Shown here one piece after another: positions 7,570 through 17,300 of a stretch of DNA of 38,690 nt. Below the pieces are notes generated by a model. That model was not told where the DNA came from, did no database searches, and saw only the letters and a program-made list of their open reading frames with translations. The stretch covers positions 1 to 38,690 of the forward strand of contig JAFAZW010000043.1 in the NCBI GenBank assembly GCA_019239415.1. The letters run 5' to 3'. The translations under genes and the position numbers were made by a program. Source of the stretch: Alphaproteobacteria bacterium (GTDB taxonomy: Bacteria > Pseudomonadota > Alphaproteobacteria > Sphingomonadales > Sphingomonadaceae). Positions within the stretch are counted from its first letter, which is position 1, and each line of letters begins with the position of its first letter.

Positions 7570-10500
7570 TCAGACGGCCGGCGGCGGCGGCGGCACGATC
7601 TGGGGCGGCGGCGGCGGCTCCGGCGCGAAGACGACCCGCAAGGCCGGTTCGCTCGCCGCCGGCGTCCACGCGCTTCCGCCCACCGCGTTGTAAACGAGGC
7701 TCTGCTCCGAGAAGCGTCCCTGGCGGTGCATCTGGCGAAGCTCGGCAAGGCCGAACGGCCCTTCGCTCTTGCCGTCCTGCGCGACGAAGAAGGACACGGC
7801 TGCCTCCGCCGGGGGTGGCGGCGGCACTGTCGTCGCGGAGACCGTCGCAGCCGCGGGCTGCGCCCCGGCGACGGTCTTCAGCGCGTCGTCGCGAAAGGCT
7901 TCCGGGTCGAGCGTCCGCTTGTCCGTGGCTCGAAAGGCCGGCGCATCGTCGGGATCGCGGTTCGCCTCGCCATTCTCCACGTCGTTCAAGCTTCCCGCGA
8001 CCGCGAGGCTGTAGCTCTCCACATTGTCGAACAGCCGGTCGTTCATTTCGCCGAGCGCAGCTGCCGGGACCTTCGACCCCAGGCCGGCCTTGGCCTTGCG
8101 GCGGAAATCGTCGGCAAGCTTCATCGAGACCTGGAATCCCAGGCCGGTCGGACGCGTCTCGTTCCCGAAGGAATCCTGCTCCCGCGGGGGTGCGTAGCCG
8201 CGCTTGGCGTTCCACTCCGCAAGTGCCGCAAGCGCCAGCCATTGCATCGGCGTGAGCTTCGCCTCGAACGCCTCGATCAGGCTCTGGATGCGGGCGAGGT
8301 GCGAGGTCTCGAAACCCTTGGCCCGGATCTTCCGCTCGGTGCCGACCGACTGAAGGTCGAAGCGAGACATGTCGACATAATAGCGGGGGTCCTGCTCGCG
8401 ATTGTCCTCGGCCGCCAACGCCCCGCGGCGCAGCACGCCGTACATCACCCCCTTGAGAAATATCGACAAGACTTCCCGCTGCTGAGCCAATTCCTCGTTC
8501 GTCGGCACCACCGGGTTCGGGAAGCGCAGATAATCGAAATGATTGTGGAGCGGGAGCGGATCGCGCGCGGAGAGCTCCCGCTCGTACGACTTGCGCCACG
8601 CGTCGCGAAGCGGCGCGATGGCGTCGAGCGGATAGCCCGAAAGCTCGCAGTAGCAGATGATGCGGCCGCGGACCCCCGATTCCTCGATGGTCGGCGCGGA
8701 AATGCCCCGCCCTTTCGGCATCTCGTCGGCGATGACGGCCGAAAACTGATCGCGGAGCACCTGCGCGTCGGGTGCCGCGATGATCATCTTGAACTGCTCG
8801 CCGCGAGGCTGGAAGCGGTCGAACTGCGCCGGGACCCAGGGCATGGCGCGGGCGAGCATGCGCTCGATCACGCGGCGGCGCTCGTCCGGCGTGAGCGAGC
8901 GCAACGCCTCGACCGCCGAGGGAATCCGGCGCTCCTCGTCGGCAAGCTTCTCCTTCGCGATCGCGCGCAGCTGGTTGATCAGCCGGAGCCGGTCGGCGTC
9001 GTTGCGCAGCATCGGGAACATGCCGCGGCAGCCGCCGAAGTCGGTGAACTTCTCGTTCGCCCAGGTGCGCGCCTCGGTTGCCGTCCGTTCCTCGGCGATG
9101 CGGCCGGCGCCGCGGTCGATGACGATATAGACGCCGTTCTCCGGCCGGTTCACCGCGTCGCGGACGCGGTCGGCTTCCGCCGAAACCATGTCGAGGACGG
9201 CCTTTACCGAGCGGCGGCCCTCGTCGAGCTCGCGGAGCAGCCCGGTCCAGGTGACGTCCCCTTCCTCGTCCGGAGCCGAGCGCTCGCCGAGATAGTTCGC
9301 AAGATCGTCGAGCAGCTTCTGCGCCTCCACCGCCGCTGTCGCGCGCAGCCAGAACTTCAGCCCCTCGCCGAGGTCGGTCTCGAAGTGGCGCAGATATTCC
9401 TCGGCTGCGTCGCGGTCGACGCCGCCGAACAGGCGCGGCTTCGCCGCCTGCTCCAGCTTCTGCAGGGAGCGGACGAGGTGCCGGCTCATGATCTCGTCGG
9501 CGACGGCCCGGAACTTCGCCGCCGCTTCGTCGAGCTGCGCGCGAATGCCGGTGCCGTCCTTGGCGAGCTCGTCGCGAATCTGCTCGACCAGCTCGATGGT
9601 GAAGTCGAGGCCGCCATTCTCGCGGTCGTCGACGAGGTCGTAGAGCGCATGCTTCAGCGACTGCGGCCCTTCCTCGGCGGTGAGCTGACGCAGGATCCGA
9701 CCGCGCGCCGCCTCCACCTCGCCGCGGCGGATGCTGGCGGTCCCGGCGCGCGCCAGCACCTCCGCCTCATATCGTGCGCGGATCTTCTCAGCCTGCGCGG
9801 ACCAGTCCTTCGGCTCGCTCGCCTGCTCCCGCATGGCGCGCACTTCGCCGGAAATATCTTCCAGAAGACGGCCGTGGATCGACTTCATGTCGTCGCTGAC
9901 CATCAGCTGGTCGACCATCGCGTAGGCGGCGACCGCGTTCGGGCGCGGCGACAGGAATTCGGGGAAATCGTCGAACAGCTTCGGGCTGAGCAGCATTTTC
10001 GAGCGCATGAAGGCGTCGCGATCCTTGACCCCGGGATGGCGCCCGCTCGCTCCTTCGAAGACCCCGAAGAAGGCCTGCAGCATCGTCTTGCTGGCGTCGC
10101 TCAGCGCCGCCTCGTGCTCGAGCGCCCCCGTCGTCGCGACGATCGACTGGCCGATCGCCGAATAGCCCTTGGCGTAGCCGAGCACATGGCGGTCGTCGCC
10201 GGCGATCGGCGGGTGGAACATCTGCATCTTGTGCTGTTGCTGGTTCACCGCGATCGAGCGCTTCTTGCGGGCGAACTCGCTGCTGCCGAAATCCTCGAAC
10301 AGGATATCGGCGATCATGTCGTAGATATCGTCGACGCGCTCGGTGCGGTCGCCGTTGAGGTTCGCGGTATCGAACAGATAGACGTCGTTATAGGGCTTCG
10401 CGGCCGACGGCCGCTCCACGCTCGTCCAGCTGCGGGCATAAGGCGGCTGCGGGTTGGGCCGCATCACATATTCGAGTTCGCTGAGTGCCGCGAAGCCGTT

Positions 10501-11211
10501 GGCGAAGACGCGATCGCGGTTCGCGCCCGCATAGCCGCTCGGCAGCATGAGGAAGAGATCGACCTGGTCGGCGCGGGGCGAAGACATGGAGCGGATGGCA
10601 AGGCCCGCGTCGATGAAGGCGCCGGACCCCGTACCGCCCGCCAGCGATCCCACCACGACGACGCGGAGCTGGCGCTGCGTGACGATGCCGAGCCTCGCGA
10701 GCGCCTGCTGCGTGCTGACATTGTCGAGAACCGCCGCCGACTTGGCGGTCATCGCCTGCTTGAAGGCGTCGAACTGGTGGAAGAAGAGCAGCCGCGAGAT
10801 CGAGCGGACCTGGCCCGCTCCCTTCTCGGTGTCGATCGTCGAGAGATCGCGGCTCGGCAGCCACTCGGCGATCGCCGGATAATTGGCCTTGTTGTTCTGG
10901 TAGAAGCTCACGTCCACCTTGGCCTGGAGCGTGTCGCCCTTGCCGAAGGCGACCGCCTCCGCCATCGGATCGGTCGTCGCGGCGCGCCCCGTCTCGCGCG
11001 CCTCGTTCGTGTCGGTGTCGAAGTAGAGGAATCCGGCCACGGGGAATTCGGACATCGAGTTCAGGCGGGTGCCCTTCCAGTCCGCCTGGAGGATCCGCCG
11101 CCGCAGGCGGAGCAGGATTTCCATGCCCGTCCCGCCCAGGCCCACGAACACGGTGGGCCTGACCTCCACCTCCACGTTGGTCGGCGTCTGAATTGCCTGC
11201 GTCTCAGCCAC
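7570..11211 (-). CDS. Tubulin/FtsZ-like GTPase with C-terminal GYF_2-like domain
   Basis: 1213-aa protein of the bacterial tubulin-like group (Tubulin_2 type). VGLGGTGME (23-31) matches the first phosphate loop of FtsZ/tubulin, FDTDTNE (64-70) matches the nucleotide-contacting loop, and VVGSLAGGTGSGAFID (186-201) is the tubulin signature loop. A very long helical, charged middle region (about 350-1060) follows. The end holds a GYF_2-like module (about 1140-1185: FFVAQDGKSEGPFGLAELRQ, SAWTPA) and a poly-Pro tail. GTG 11211 is the start, with AGGGGA 8 nt upstream. It is the last gene of a minus-strand operon with a membrane protein, a vWA-like protein and a TerD fusion. A GTP-driven scaffold is inferred, not shown. 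Confidence 0.85.
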   Translation of the reverse strand: MAETQAIQTPTNVEVEVRPTVFVGLGGTGMEILLRLRRRILQADWKGTRLNSMSEFPVAGFLYFDTDTNEARETGRAATTDPMAEAVAFGKGDTLQAKVDVSFYQNNKANYPAIAEWLPSRDLSTIDTEKGAGQVRSISRLLFFHQFDAFKQAMTAKSAAVLDNVSTQQALARLGIVTQRQLRVVVVGSLAGGTGSGAFIDAGLAIRSMSSPRADQVDLFLMLPSGYAGANRDRVFANGFAALSELEYVMRPNPQPPYARSWTSVERPSAAKPYNDVYLFDTANLNGDRTERVDDIYDMIADILFEDFGSSEFARKKRSIAVNQQQHKMQMFHPPIAGDDRHVLGYAKGYSAIGQSIVATTGALEHEAALSDASKTMLQAFFGVFEGASGRHPGVKDRDAFMRSKMLLSPKLFDDFPEFLSPRPNAVAAYAMVDQLMVSDDMKSIHGRLLEDISGEVRAMREQASEPKDWSAQAEKIRARYEAEVLARAGTASIRRGEVEAARGRILRQLTAEEGPQSLKHALYDLVDDRENGGLDFTIELVEQIRDELAKDGTGIRAQLDEAAAKFRAVADEIMSRHLVRSLQKLEQAAKPRLFGGVDRDAAEEYLRHFETDLGEGLKFWLRATAAVEAQKLLDDLANYLGERSAPDEEGDVTWTGLLRELDEGRRSVKAVLDMVSAEADRVRDAVNRPENGVYIVIDRGAGRIAEERTATEARTWANEKFTDFGGCRGMFPMLRNDADRLRLINQLRAIAKEKLADEERRIPSAVEALRSLTPDERRRVIERMLARAMPWVPAQFDRFQPRGEQFKMIIAAPDAQVLRDQFSAVIADEMPKGRGISAPTIEESGVRGRIICYCELSGYPLDAIAPLRDAWRKSYERELSARDPLPLHNHFDYLRFPNPVVPTNEELAQQREVLSIFLKGVMYGVLRRGALAAEDNREQDPRYYVDMSRFDLQSVGTERKIRAKGFETSHLARIQSLIEAFEAKLTPMQWLALAALAEWNAKRGYAPPREQDSFGNETRPTGLGFQVSMKLADDFRRKAKAGLGSKVPAAALGEMNDRLFDNVESYSLAVAGSLNDVENGEANRDPDDAPAFRATDKRTLDPEAFRDDALKTVAGAQPAAATVSATTVPPPPPAEAAVSFFVAQDGKSEGPFGLAELRQMHRQGRFSEQSLVYNAVGGSAWTPAASEPALRVVFAPEPPPPPQIVPPPPPAV

Positions 11212-11239
11212 GATGTCGTCCCCTGCGTCTCGAATGGGC

Positions 11240-11683
<444 letters not shown>

Positions 11684-11704
11684 GATCCTGCCTCCCCCTT
11701 TGGT

Positions 11705-13213
11705 CTAGTCGTTCAACGGTGTCACCGACGGCGGACCGAACATCCGGCCCATCACCTCGGCCCGCGTCCCATAGGCATCCGCCAGCGTCCGCTTCTCGCG
11801 CGGCTTGATCCGGATCCGCTGGTCGCCTTGTCCGACGCGGACCGTATATTCGCGCGGCCGCGCGCTCATGACCAGCAGGAACAACGCGGCGGCGAGCGCG
11901 AGCGCGGCGAGCGCGATCGCCAGGATGAGCGGCCAGGGCGAATAGCGAAAGGTGATCTGGACCGGCACCTTCATCGTCGCCGACGAAATCCGCCGATAAT
12001 CGAGGAAGACTTCCGGCAGATGCGCCGCCATCGCCGCCTCGGCCTGCTCGTCGCGGATCATCTCGCCGCCGCTGATCGCCGAGATGCGGGCGACGAAGGC
12101 CGGGTCGAGCGAGAAGCGCAGATCCTGGAGCCGGACTTCCACCTCCCCGACGGCGGTCCGTTCGTCCTCGAGCAGGCCGGCAAGGCCGCCGGAGCGGGGG
12201 ACGGCCGGCAGCCGCAGCTCGAGCTGGACCGGGCCGGATTCGCCGGCGGCCTTCACATTCTCGAGCACCTGCGGCGTCATCGACGCCTGCCCGCTCCTGA
12301 GCGCCGGGTCGGCCGAGTGCCAGCCGGTGGTCAAAGCCGCGCGGGCGATGTTCTGCGGATAGTAGGTGTTGCGCACCGTGCCCTGCAACCGGACGACCGA
12401 CGGGCTCCCGCCGGGCACGCCGGAGACGATCAGCCGTCCCTTCACCACCTCGGCGGTGACGCCGGCGGCGGCGGAGGTCAGGTGAAGCTCGACGGGATCG
12501 GTCGTCAGCGGCTTCAGCTTCACGGGGGGCGCCGGAAAGAGCGCCCTCACCGGCGCGCCCGGCCTCAGGATCGCGGCCAGCGCATTCGCGCCGCGCTCCC
12601 CATAAGCGAGGGCATAGACGATCAGCCCCTTCTCGTTGAAGTGCGGGCCGGTGACGACCTTGCGCATCGGGAAGGCGGCGATGGCGGTGATATGCGGCGA
12701 CTGGCGCAGCGCGTTGTAGAAGGCGCGGGTATTCTCGACCACCGTGGGGCGGTTGTCCGGCGCGTCCTTGTTGTTGGTGACGATCCAGATCACGCCCTCG
12801 CGGCCGCGCATGATCCGCGAGAAGGTGCCGGTGAGGGCGCCCTTGAAATCCGCATCGGCATAGGCGCCGGACGGCTTCCTGGGCAGGTCGATCCGGGCGA
12901 GGGCGGCGGCGATCGCGCCGGCGTCGTACGGGCCGTCGAACATCACCTCGGGCGAGGTCCGGCCCGGTACCTGTCCCTCCTGGTTGAAGGCGGCGACGAC
13001 GACCGGAACTCCCTGGAGGTTGGCCTTGCCGATGAGCGAGCCGACGAAGGCGCGAAGCGGCGACTTCGGATCGAGGTAGAATGGCTCCATCCATCCCGAA
13101 TTCTGGATGAGGAACACCTGCTCGACCGCGCCCGCCCCCCCGCTCGCGGGCGCGGGCGCCGCCAGGACGAACGCCGCGATCAGCGAGAGGAAGAAAGACG
13201 CCAGCTTGCGCAT
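11705..13213 (-). CDS. Periplasmic vWA-like protein with C-terminal membrane anchor
   Basis: 502 aa. A signal peptide (about 1-23, ending in APAPAS) is followed by a von Willebrand A-like fold: VFLIQNSGWMEPFY (33-46), then VPVVVAAFN and GREGVIWIVTNNKDAPDN. The metal-binding MIDAS is degenerate: the usual D-x-S-G-S reads Q-N-S-G-W, and the later TDG reads TNN, so metal-dependent ligand binding is doubtful. A beta-rich middle leads to one membrane helix (about 420-440: WPLILAIALAALALAAALFLL without break) and a basic cytosolic tail of about 60 residues. It overlaps the end of the upstream TerD fusion gene by 34 nt, implying coupled translation. It may link periplasm to the tubulin-like protein; this is inferred. 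Confidence 0.8.
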   Translation of the reverse strand: MRKLASFFLSLIAAFVLAAPAPASGGAGAVEQVFLIQNSGWMEPFYLDPKSPLRAFVGSLIGKANLQGVPVVVAAFNQEGQVPGRTSPEVMFDGPYDAGAIAAALARIDLPRKPSGAYADADFKGALTGTFSRIMRGREGVIWIVTNNKDAPDNRPTVVENTRAFYNALRQSPHITAIAAFPMRKVVTGPHFNEKGLIVYALAYGERGANALAAILRPGAPVRALFPAPPVKLKPLTTDPVELHLTSAAAGVTAEVVKGRLIVSGVPGGSPSVVRLQGTVRNTYYPQNIARAALTTGWHSADPALRSGQASMTPQVLENVKAAGESGPVQLELRLPAVPRSGGLAGLLEDERTAVGEVEVRLQDLRFSLDPAFVARISAISGGEMIRDEQAEAAMAAHLPEVFLDYRRISSATMKVPVQITFRYSPWPLILAIALAALALAAALFLLVMSARPREYTVRVGQGDQRIRIKPREKRTLADAYGTRAEVMGRMFGPPSVTPLND

Positions 13214-15309
13214 TGATTACTTTCGAAGTGATGGACGCACAGTCGATCGCCGTCGAGAAAGATCTCGAGATCATCGACGGCACTGATCGTGAAGCGTTGG
13301 CCAAGAATTGCAAGGCCCGCCTGGTCGCGGTGCACGGCGAGGGCGGCCTGCCGCGGCCGTGCCGGGGCCTCCCTGAACAGGAACTCCCGCATCCCCTGTC
13401 CGGGGCCGAGATCTTCCATCAGCGCGAGGACCGTCTCCCGGCTGCCGATACGGAGGATCGGCATCACCCACCAGCCCGCGAAATCGTAGTCGAGCGTGAT
13501 CTCCTCGGCGACCGTGCCCCAGGGATCGGCGTAGCGCTCCCGCACCCGGAAGGTCTGCGACCCGACGCTGAGGAACGGGCCCGGCAGGTCCTTGACGTCG
13601 CGGGCCCCCTTCAAGGTCATGCAGCAGGCGACCGCGGCGCCGCGATTGAGGCCGTCCGACGAAATGCGGGTTCCGAACATCCACAGGCGGCCGTTCTTCG
13701 CGCGGTAGGGCCGCAGGAAGGGCAAGGCGGCCACGCCCGGCGGCCACGGGTGCCAACGCCCCCCGAATTGCTCCTCGGTGCGCTCGATGAGCAGGAAGCC
13801 GGCGGTGCCCGGCCAATAGACCAATCCCGTCTCGGCGTTGGCCACGGGCGCGCCGAGCTGGCCGGGCTCGGTGGGGGCGCCCTCGACGGGGATCCAGTCG
13901 AGGGCGCCGCCCGGGTCGCGGACGGCGATGCGAATCTCACCCGCCACGTCGACCGGCAGCAACACGCTGTCCTGCAGCACGGCCGCCGGTCCGATGGGAG
14001 TCCCGCCGAGATCGATCTGGCGCAGGGTGGGCTGCTGGTCCGCGAGGACGTGCACGAGGCCGCCGTCGTTTCCGAAGAAGACGCCCTCGCGGGTGCCGAC
14101 GGCGCCGAAGGCGAAGGGCATGGTCTCCGCGGCCGGAGCGAACCGCCCGAGGGCAAACCATTTGCCGGTGAGCGGCGCCTTCCACCAAGCCTGACCGTCG
14201 GCGACGTTAAGAGCAACGAGCCGCGCCGGGCTGCCGCCCGCGGCGAAGAAGCGCGCCCCTTCCGGAATGGTCTCGTCCTGCCGCGACGCGACGTCGAGAC
14301 CGCTCGCCCAGCCGAGCTCCGGCCACCCCTCCTCCCCGATCGACCGGCCGAGGGTGCGGCGGAGCGGCGGCGTCTCCGGGAGCGCGGCCCCGGTGAGCGG
14401 GTCGAACGCGAAGAAGGAGGGCCATCGCGCTCCATCCTCCCCCACCTTCAGATCCAGCAATTCCCGTTCGACGAGGCGGGTGCGGCGTGCATCGGCGGGC
14501 ACGACGCCCCTGGCAGTGAGCGCCCAGCCTCCCAGGGTAAACGCCGGGGGCGCCGCGGTCTCGCCGTCGGCGCGAGGTACGCGATCGGGAGACGGCGAAG
14601 CCGCGGTTCGCATTTGCCGCTCGGCCGGCGAGCCAGGCCCCGCGCGGGCGTCATCCGCTCGCGGCGGCGGCAGCGGCGGCGATATTGCCGGGTCCGCAAC
14701 GCGTAGGCGCTCATCGCTCGCCGGAGGCGCCGGCGGCGCGGGCCGAGGCGGCGGCTTTGCCGCCGGGGGCGTGGGCGCGGGCTTGAACACGCGCTGCAGA
14801 TCGGCCGGCGTGCAGCCGATCCCCTGCGCGAGCGGGGCCAGCCCTTCCTGATACCCCTGTCCGATCGCTCGGAATTTCCACGCTCCGTTCCGCTGGTAGA
14901 GCTCGCCGATGACGGCCGCGAGCTGCCGTTCCTCCGGGAGCCGGAACCGCGCCAGCTTCGAGCCCTGCGACGCCAGGTTGATCTCCACGCCGGCCCGGCC
15001 GCAGTCGACGGCCGCCTGATCCTGGGCGACGGCGCAGAAGCTCACCTTCTGAACGCGGCCCGGCATCGCCGGAACGTTGATCTCGAAGGTGGCGTGACGG
15101 GTGCCGAGGCCGGTCATCCGCACCTCTCCGCCTACGCTCTCCGTCCTTCCCGGTCCGATGAGATCCGCGATATCGCGAACCTTACCGTCGGCGCCGAGGA
15201 GGCAGCAGCACAGCGAAAGCGCATCCTCCACGCTCCAGGCCAGCTCGGCGACGACGAGCGCGGCGGGCAACGCCAGATTCGCGCCCGGGATGAGATCCTG
15301 CGCCGACAT
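13180..15309 (-). CDS. TerD-like domain fused to a beta-propeller-like domain
   Basis: 709 aa from the ATG at 15309 (an in-frame start at 15351 is possible but gives an unlikely leader). Residues 1-165 form a TerD-like domain (LCCCLLGADGKVRD, VIGELYQRNGAWKFRAIGQGYQEGLAPLA) in which the calcium-binding DLDAS strand has become LSLCCCLL and the GDN loop is missing. A Pro-rich linker of about 100 residues leads to a C-terminal domain of about 430 residues with repeated beta-strand blades (ARLVALNVADGQAWWKAPL, GTREGVFFGNDGGLVHVLAD, NAETGLVYWPGTAG) like PQQ/propeller proteins. First gene of the minus-strand operon, divergent from the TerD operon. Probably an adaptor that ties Ter proteins to the membrane and tubulin-like components; inferred. 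Confidence 0.78.
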   Translation of the reverse strand: MSAQDLIPGANLALPAALVVAELAWSVEDALSLCCCLLGADGKVRDIADLIGPGRTESVGGEVRMTGLGTRHATFEINVPAMPGRVQKVSFCAVAQDQAAVDCGRAGVEINLASQGSKLARFRLPEERQLAAVIGELYQRNGAWKFRAIGQGYQEGLAPLAQGIGCTPADLQRVFKPAPTPPAAKPPPRPAPPAPPASDERLRVADPAISPPLPPPRADDARAGPGSPAERQMRTAASPSPDRVPRADGETAAPPAFTLGGWALTARGVVPADARRTRLVERELLDLKVGEDGARWPSFFAFDPLTGAALPETPPLRRTLGRSIGEEGWPELGWASGLDVASRQDETIPEGARFFAAGGSPARLVALNVADGQAWWKAPLTGKWFALGRFAPAAETMPFAFGAVGTREGVFFGNDGGLVHVLADQQPTLRQIDLGGTPIGPAAVLQDSVLLPVDVAGEIRIAVRDPGGALDWIPVEGAPTEPGQLGAPVANAETGLVYWPGTAGFLLIERTEEQFGGRWHPWPPGVAALPFLRPYRAKNGRLWMFGTRISSDGLNRGAAVACCMTLKGARDVKDLPGPFLSVGSQTFRVRERYADPWGTVAEEITLDYDFAGWWVMPILRIGSRETVLALMEDLGPGQGMREFLFREAPARPRQAALAVHRDQAGLAILGQRFTISAVDDLEIFLDGDRLCVHHFESNQCASWRLSSSR

Positions 15310-15396
15310 CTCTACCCTGCTCCAGCCCCTTTCGCCCGCCGCGTCGGGCACGAGGCACCCGGCGCGTGCATCTGATGGACGGCTAGTCGCCGCGCG

Positions 15397-15414
15397 GGCA
15401 ACAAGAATCTTGCC
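15397..15414. promoter_or_regulatory. Inverted repeat 1 in the divergent Ter control region
   Basis: GGCAA (15397-15401) and TTGCC (15410-15414) flank an 8-nt core which itself is nearly symmetric (CAAGAATCTTG). It lies between the divergent TerD-propeller and TerD genes and shares its half-site with the repeat at 15451-15472, so both could bind the same regulator. No regulator gene is visible in the locus. Confidence 0.4.
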
Positions 15415-15450
15415 TCCCGACCCCCCGCCGCCAGGCTCAAGCGCCGTCGC

Positions 15451-15496
15451 GGCAACGGAAAAAACGGTTGCCTATCGACTCCCGCCTGCCTTAGCT
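15451..15496 (+). promoter_or_regulatory. Inverted repeat 2 overlapping the presumed promoter of the TerD operon
   Basis: GGCAAC (15451-15456) and GTTGCC (15467-15472) form an inverted repeat around GGAAAAAACG. Its right arm overlaps a -35-like TTGCCT (15468-15473), which is followed after exactly 17 nt by a weak -10-like TTAGCT (15491-15496). Transcription would then start about 15 nt before the ATG at 15518, with the ribosome site AGGGGAG between. The geometry fits repression at the promoter; the promoter call is weak because the -10 is poor. Confidence 0.4.
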
Positions 15497-15517
15497 TCGC
15501 GCCTACAGGGGAGATCC

Positions 15518-16099
15518 ATGGTCAGCTTAGTCAAGGGGCAGTCGGTCAGGCTGGACAAGATCGCCGACGCGGGTCTCAGGCGGGTCACGATGGGGCTCGG
15601 CTGGGACGTGCGGCAGTCGAGAGGCTTTCTCGGGCTGTTCGGCGGCGGCGGAGGCGATATCGATCTCGACGCCTCCTGCCTGCTGTTCGACGCGACCGGG
15701 GCGCTCGTCGATGCCGTCTGGTTCCAGCAATTGCAGAGCAACGACGGCAGCATCGTCCACACCGGCGACAACCGGACCGGCGCGGGCGAAGGCGACGACG
15801 AACAGATCATGGTGGACCTGCAGCGGCTTCCGGCGAACGTCACCACGCTCGTCTTCACGGTCAACAGCTTCACCGGCGACAGCTTCGACCGCATCGAGAA
15901 CGCCTATTGCCGGCTGGTCGACCAGGCGGGCGACCGCGAGCTTGCCCGCTTCGACCTCACCGGCAGCGGGTCCCACACCGGCCAGGTCATGGCGAAAGTG
16001 TCGCGGCGCGACGGCGGCTGGGAGATGACGGCCATCGGCGACCGGACGAACGGCCGGACCTTCCACGACATGATGCCCGCGATCGTCTCGCATCTCTGA
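15518..16099 (+). CDS. TerD-family calcium-binding protein
   Basis: 193-aa soluble TerD-type protein, first gene of the nine-gene plus-strand Ter operon. MVSLVKGQSVRLDK opens the domain; DIDLDAS (47-53) and [13 protein letters not shown] (83-95) are the two acidic calcium-binding segments of active TerD domains. It has a Gly-rich insertion (RGFLGLFGGGGG, about 35-46) between the first strands, as in the longer TerZ/TerX-type members, and its C-terminal strand is divergent (WEMTAIGDRTNG instead of [10 protein letters not shown]). ATG 15518 follows AGGGGAG. Family proteins are linked to tellurite, phage and stress resistance and thought to act near membranes with TerC. The exact role here is unknown. 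Confidence 0.9.
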   Translation: MVSLVKGQSVRLDKIADAGLRRVTMGLGWDVRQSRGFLGLFGGGGGDIDLDASCLLFDATGALVDAVWFQQLQSNDGSIVHTGDNRTGAGEGDDEQIMVDLQRLPANVTTLVFTVNSFTGDSFDRIENAYCRLVDQAGDRELARFDLTGSGSHTGQVMAKVSRRDGGWEMTAIGDRTNGRTFHDMMPAIVSHL

Positions 16100-16116
16100 C
16101 TGCCGGGGCGCTGCCG

Positions 16117-17289
16117 ATGGACCTGACAATGGGCGGCAATGCCCCGGTCGGCGGGGGCTCTGTCGCGGTGACCCTGTCCGCGCCGGGCGGGCGCCTCCGC
16201 GGGTACGAATGCTCCGCATATCTCCTCGGCGCCGGCGGCAAGGTCCGCGGCGACCGCGACATGATCTTCTACAACCAGGCGGTCAGTGCCGACGGCGCCC
16301 TCCGCCTGAGCTCGAGCGAGGGCGAGGCCCGGTTCGAGGTCGCCCTCGATTCGATCGACGCCGCGGTCGAGCGCATCGTCTTCTGCGTCACGACGGATCC
16401 GTCGGGCGGCCGGAGGACCGTTGCCGAGGCGGACGGCCTTGCCATGGCGATCGCGCGGGAGGGAGTTTCGCTGTGCCGCTTCGCTCCCGATCTCGCGTAC
16501 GCCTCCGAAGCGGCGCTGATGCTCGGCGAGCTGTACCGGCGGGCCGGGTCCTGGAAGTTCAGGGCCGTCGGACAGGGGTTCAACGGCGGCCTCGCACCGC
16601 TGGCGCGGTCGTTCGGCATCGACGTCGCGGACGACCCGCCGCCGGCACCCGCCGTCCCCCCTCCGCCTCCGCCGCCAGGGGCCGCGCCGGCGCGGGTGAA
16701 TCTTGCCAAGGTGACCCTCGACAAGAAGGGGCAATCGGTCAGCCTCGAGAAACGCGGCGCCTCTTACGGCGAGATCCTGGTCAACCTGAACTGGTCGAGG
16801 GGACGGAGGGGCTTTTTCGGCGGCGGCGCGATCGACCTCGACCTGGGCTGTCTGTGGGAGCTCGCCGACGGCGACCGCGGCGTCGTCCAGGCGCTCGGGC
16901 GCGACTTCGGCGACTATGCGCTGCCGCCCTTCATCCGGCTCGACGGCGACGACCGCACGGGCGATGCGGCCGGGGGCGAGAATCTGCGGATCAATGGTGC
17001 CGAGTGGGCGAGGATCAAGCGCGTCGCCGTCTTCGCCACCATCTACGAGGGCGTGCCGAACTGGCGCGAGACGGACGGGATCGTCACCGTCACGCTCCCG
17101 GACCAGCCGCAGATCGAGGTGCGGATGACCGAGGGCCGCAATGATCGCGCCCTGTGCGCGGTCGTGCTGCTCGAAAATATCGGCGGGACGCTGCGGGCGA
17201 CCCGGATCGTCGACTATTACCGGGGACAGAGCGAGCTTGACCGCGCCTACGGGTGGGGCATGCGTTGGGTCCCGGGCCGGAAGGATTGA
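16117..17289 (+). CDS. Two-domain TerD/TerA-like protein
   Basis: 390 aa, two TerD-type domains joined by a poly-Pro linker (about 173-192). The first (1-170) keeps the fold signature ([28 protein letters not shown]) but lacks the calcium loops: the DLDAS strand reads ECSAYLL and the GDN loop is gone. The second (about 193-390) is TerA-like, with VTLDKKGQSVSLEK, AIDLDLGCLWE (238-248) and GDDRTGDAAGGE (277-288), so it probably still binds calcium. The start ATG is 17 nt after the preceding TerD gene, and the next gene follows by 11 nt. One protein thus pairs a degenerate and a competent domain, which suggests a bridging function; inferred. Confidence 0.87.
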   Translation: MDLTMGGNAPVGGGSVAVTLSAPGGRLRGYECSAYLLGAGGKVRGDRDMIFYNQAVSADGALRLSSSEGEARFEVALDSIDAAVERIVFCVTTDPSGGRRTVAEADGLAMAIAREGVSLCRFAPDLAYASEAALMLGELYRRAGSWKFRAVGQGFNGGLAPLARSFGIDVADDPPPAPAVPPPPPPPGAAPARVNLAKVTLDKKGQSVSLEKRGASYGEILVNLNWSRGRRGFFGGGAIDLDLGCLWELADGDRGVVQALGRDFGDYALPPFIRLDGDDRTGDAAGGENLRINGAEWARIKRVAVFATIYEGVPNWRETDGIVTVTLPDQPQIEVRMTEGRNDRALCAVVLLENIGGTLRATRIVDYYRGQSELDRAYGWGMRWVPGRKD

Positions 17290-17300
17290 AGGGGAACAGG

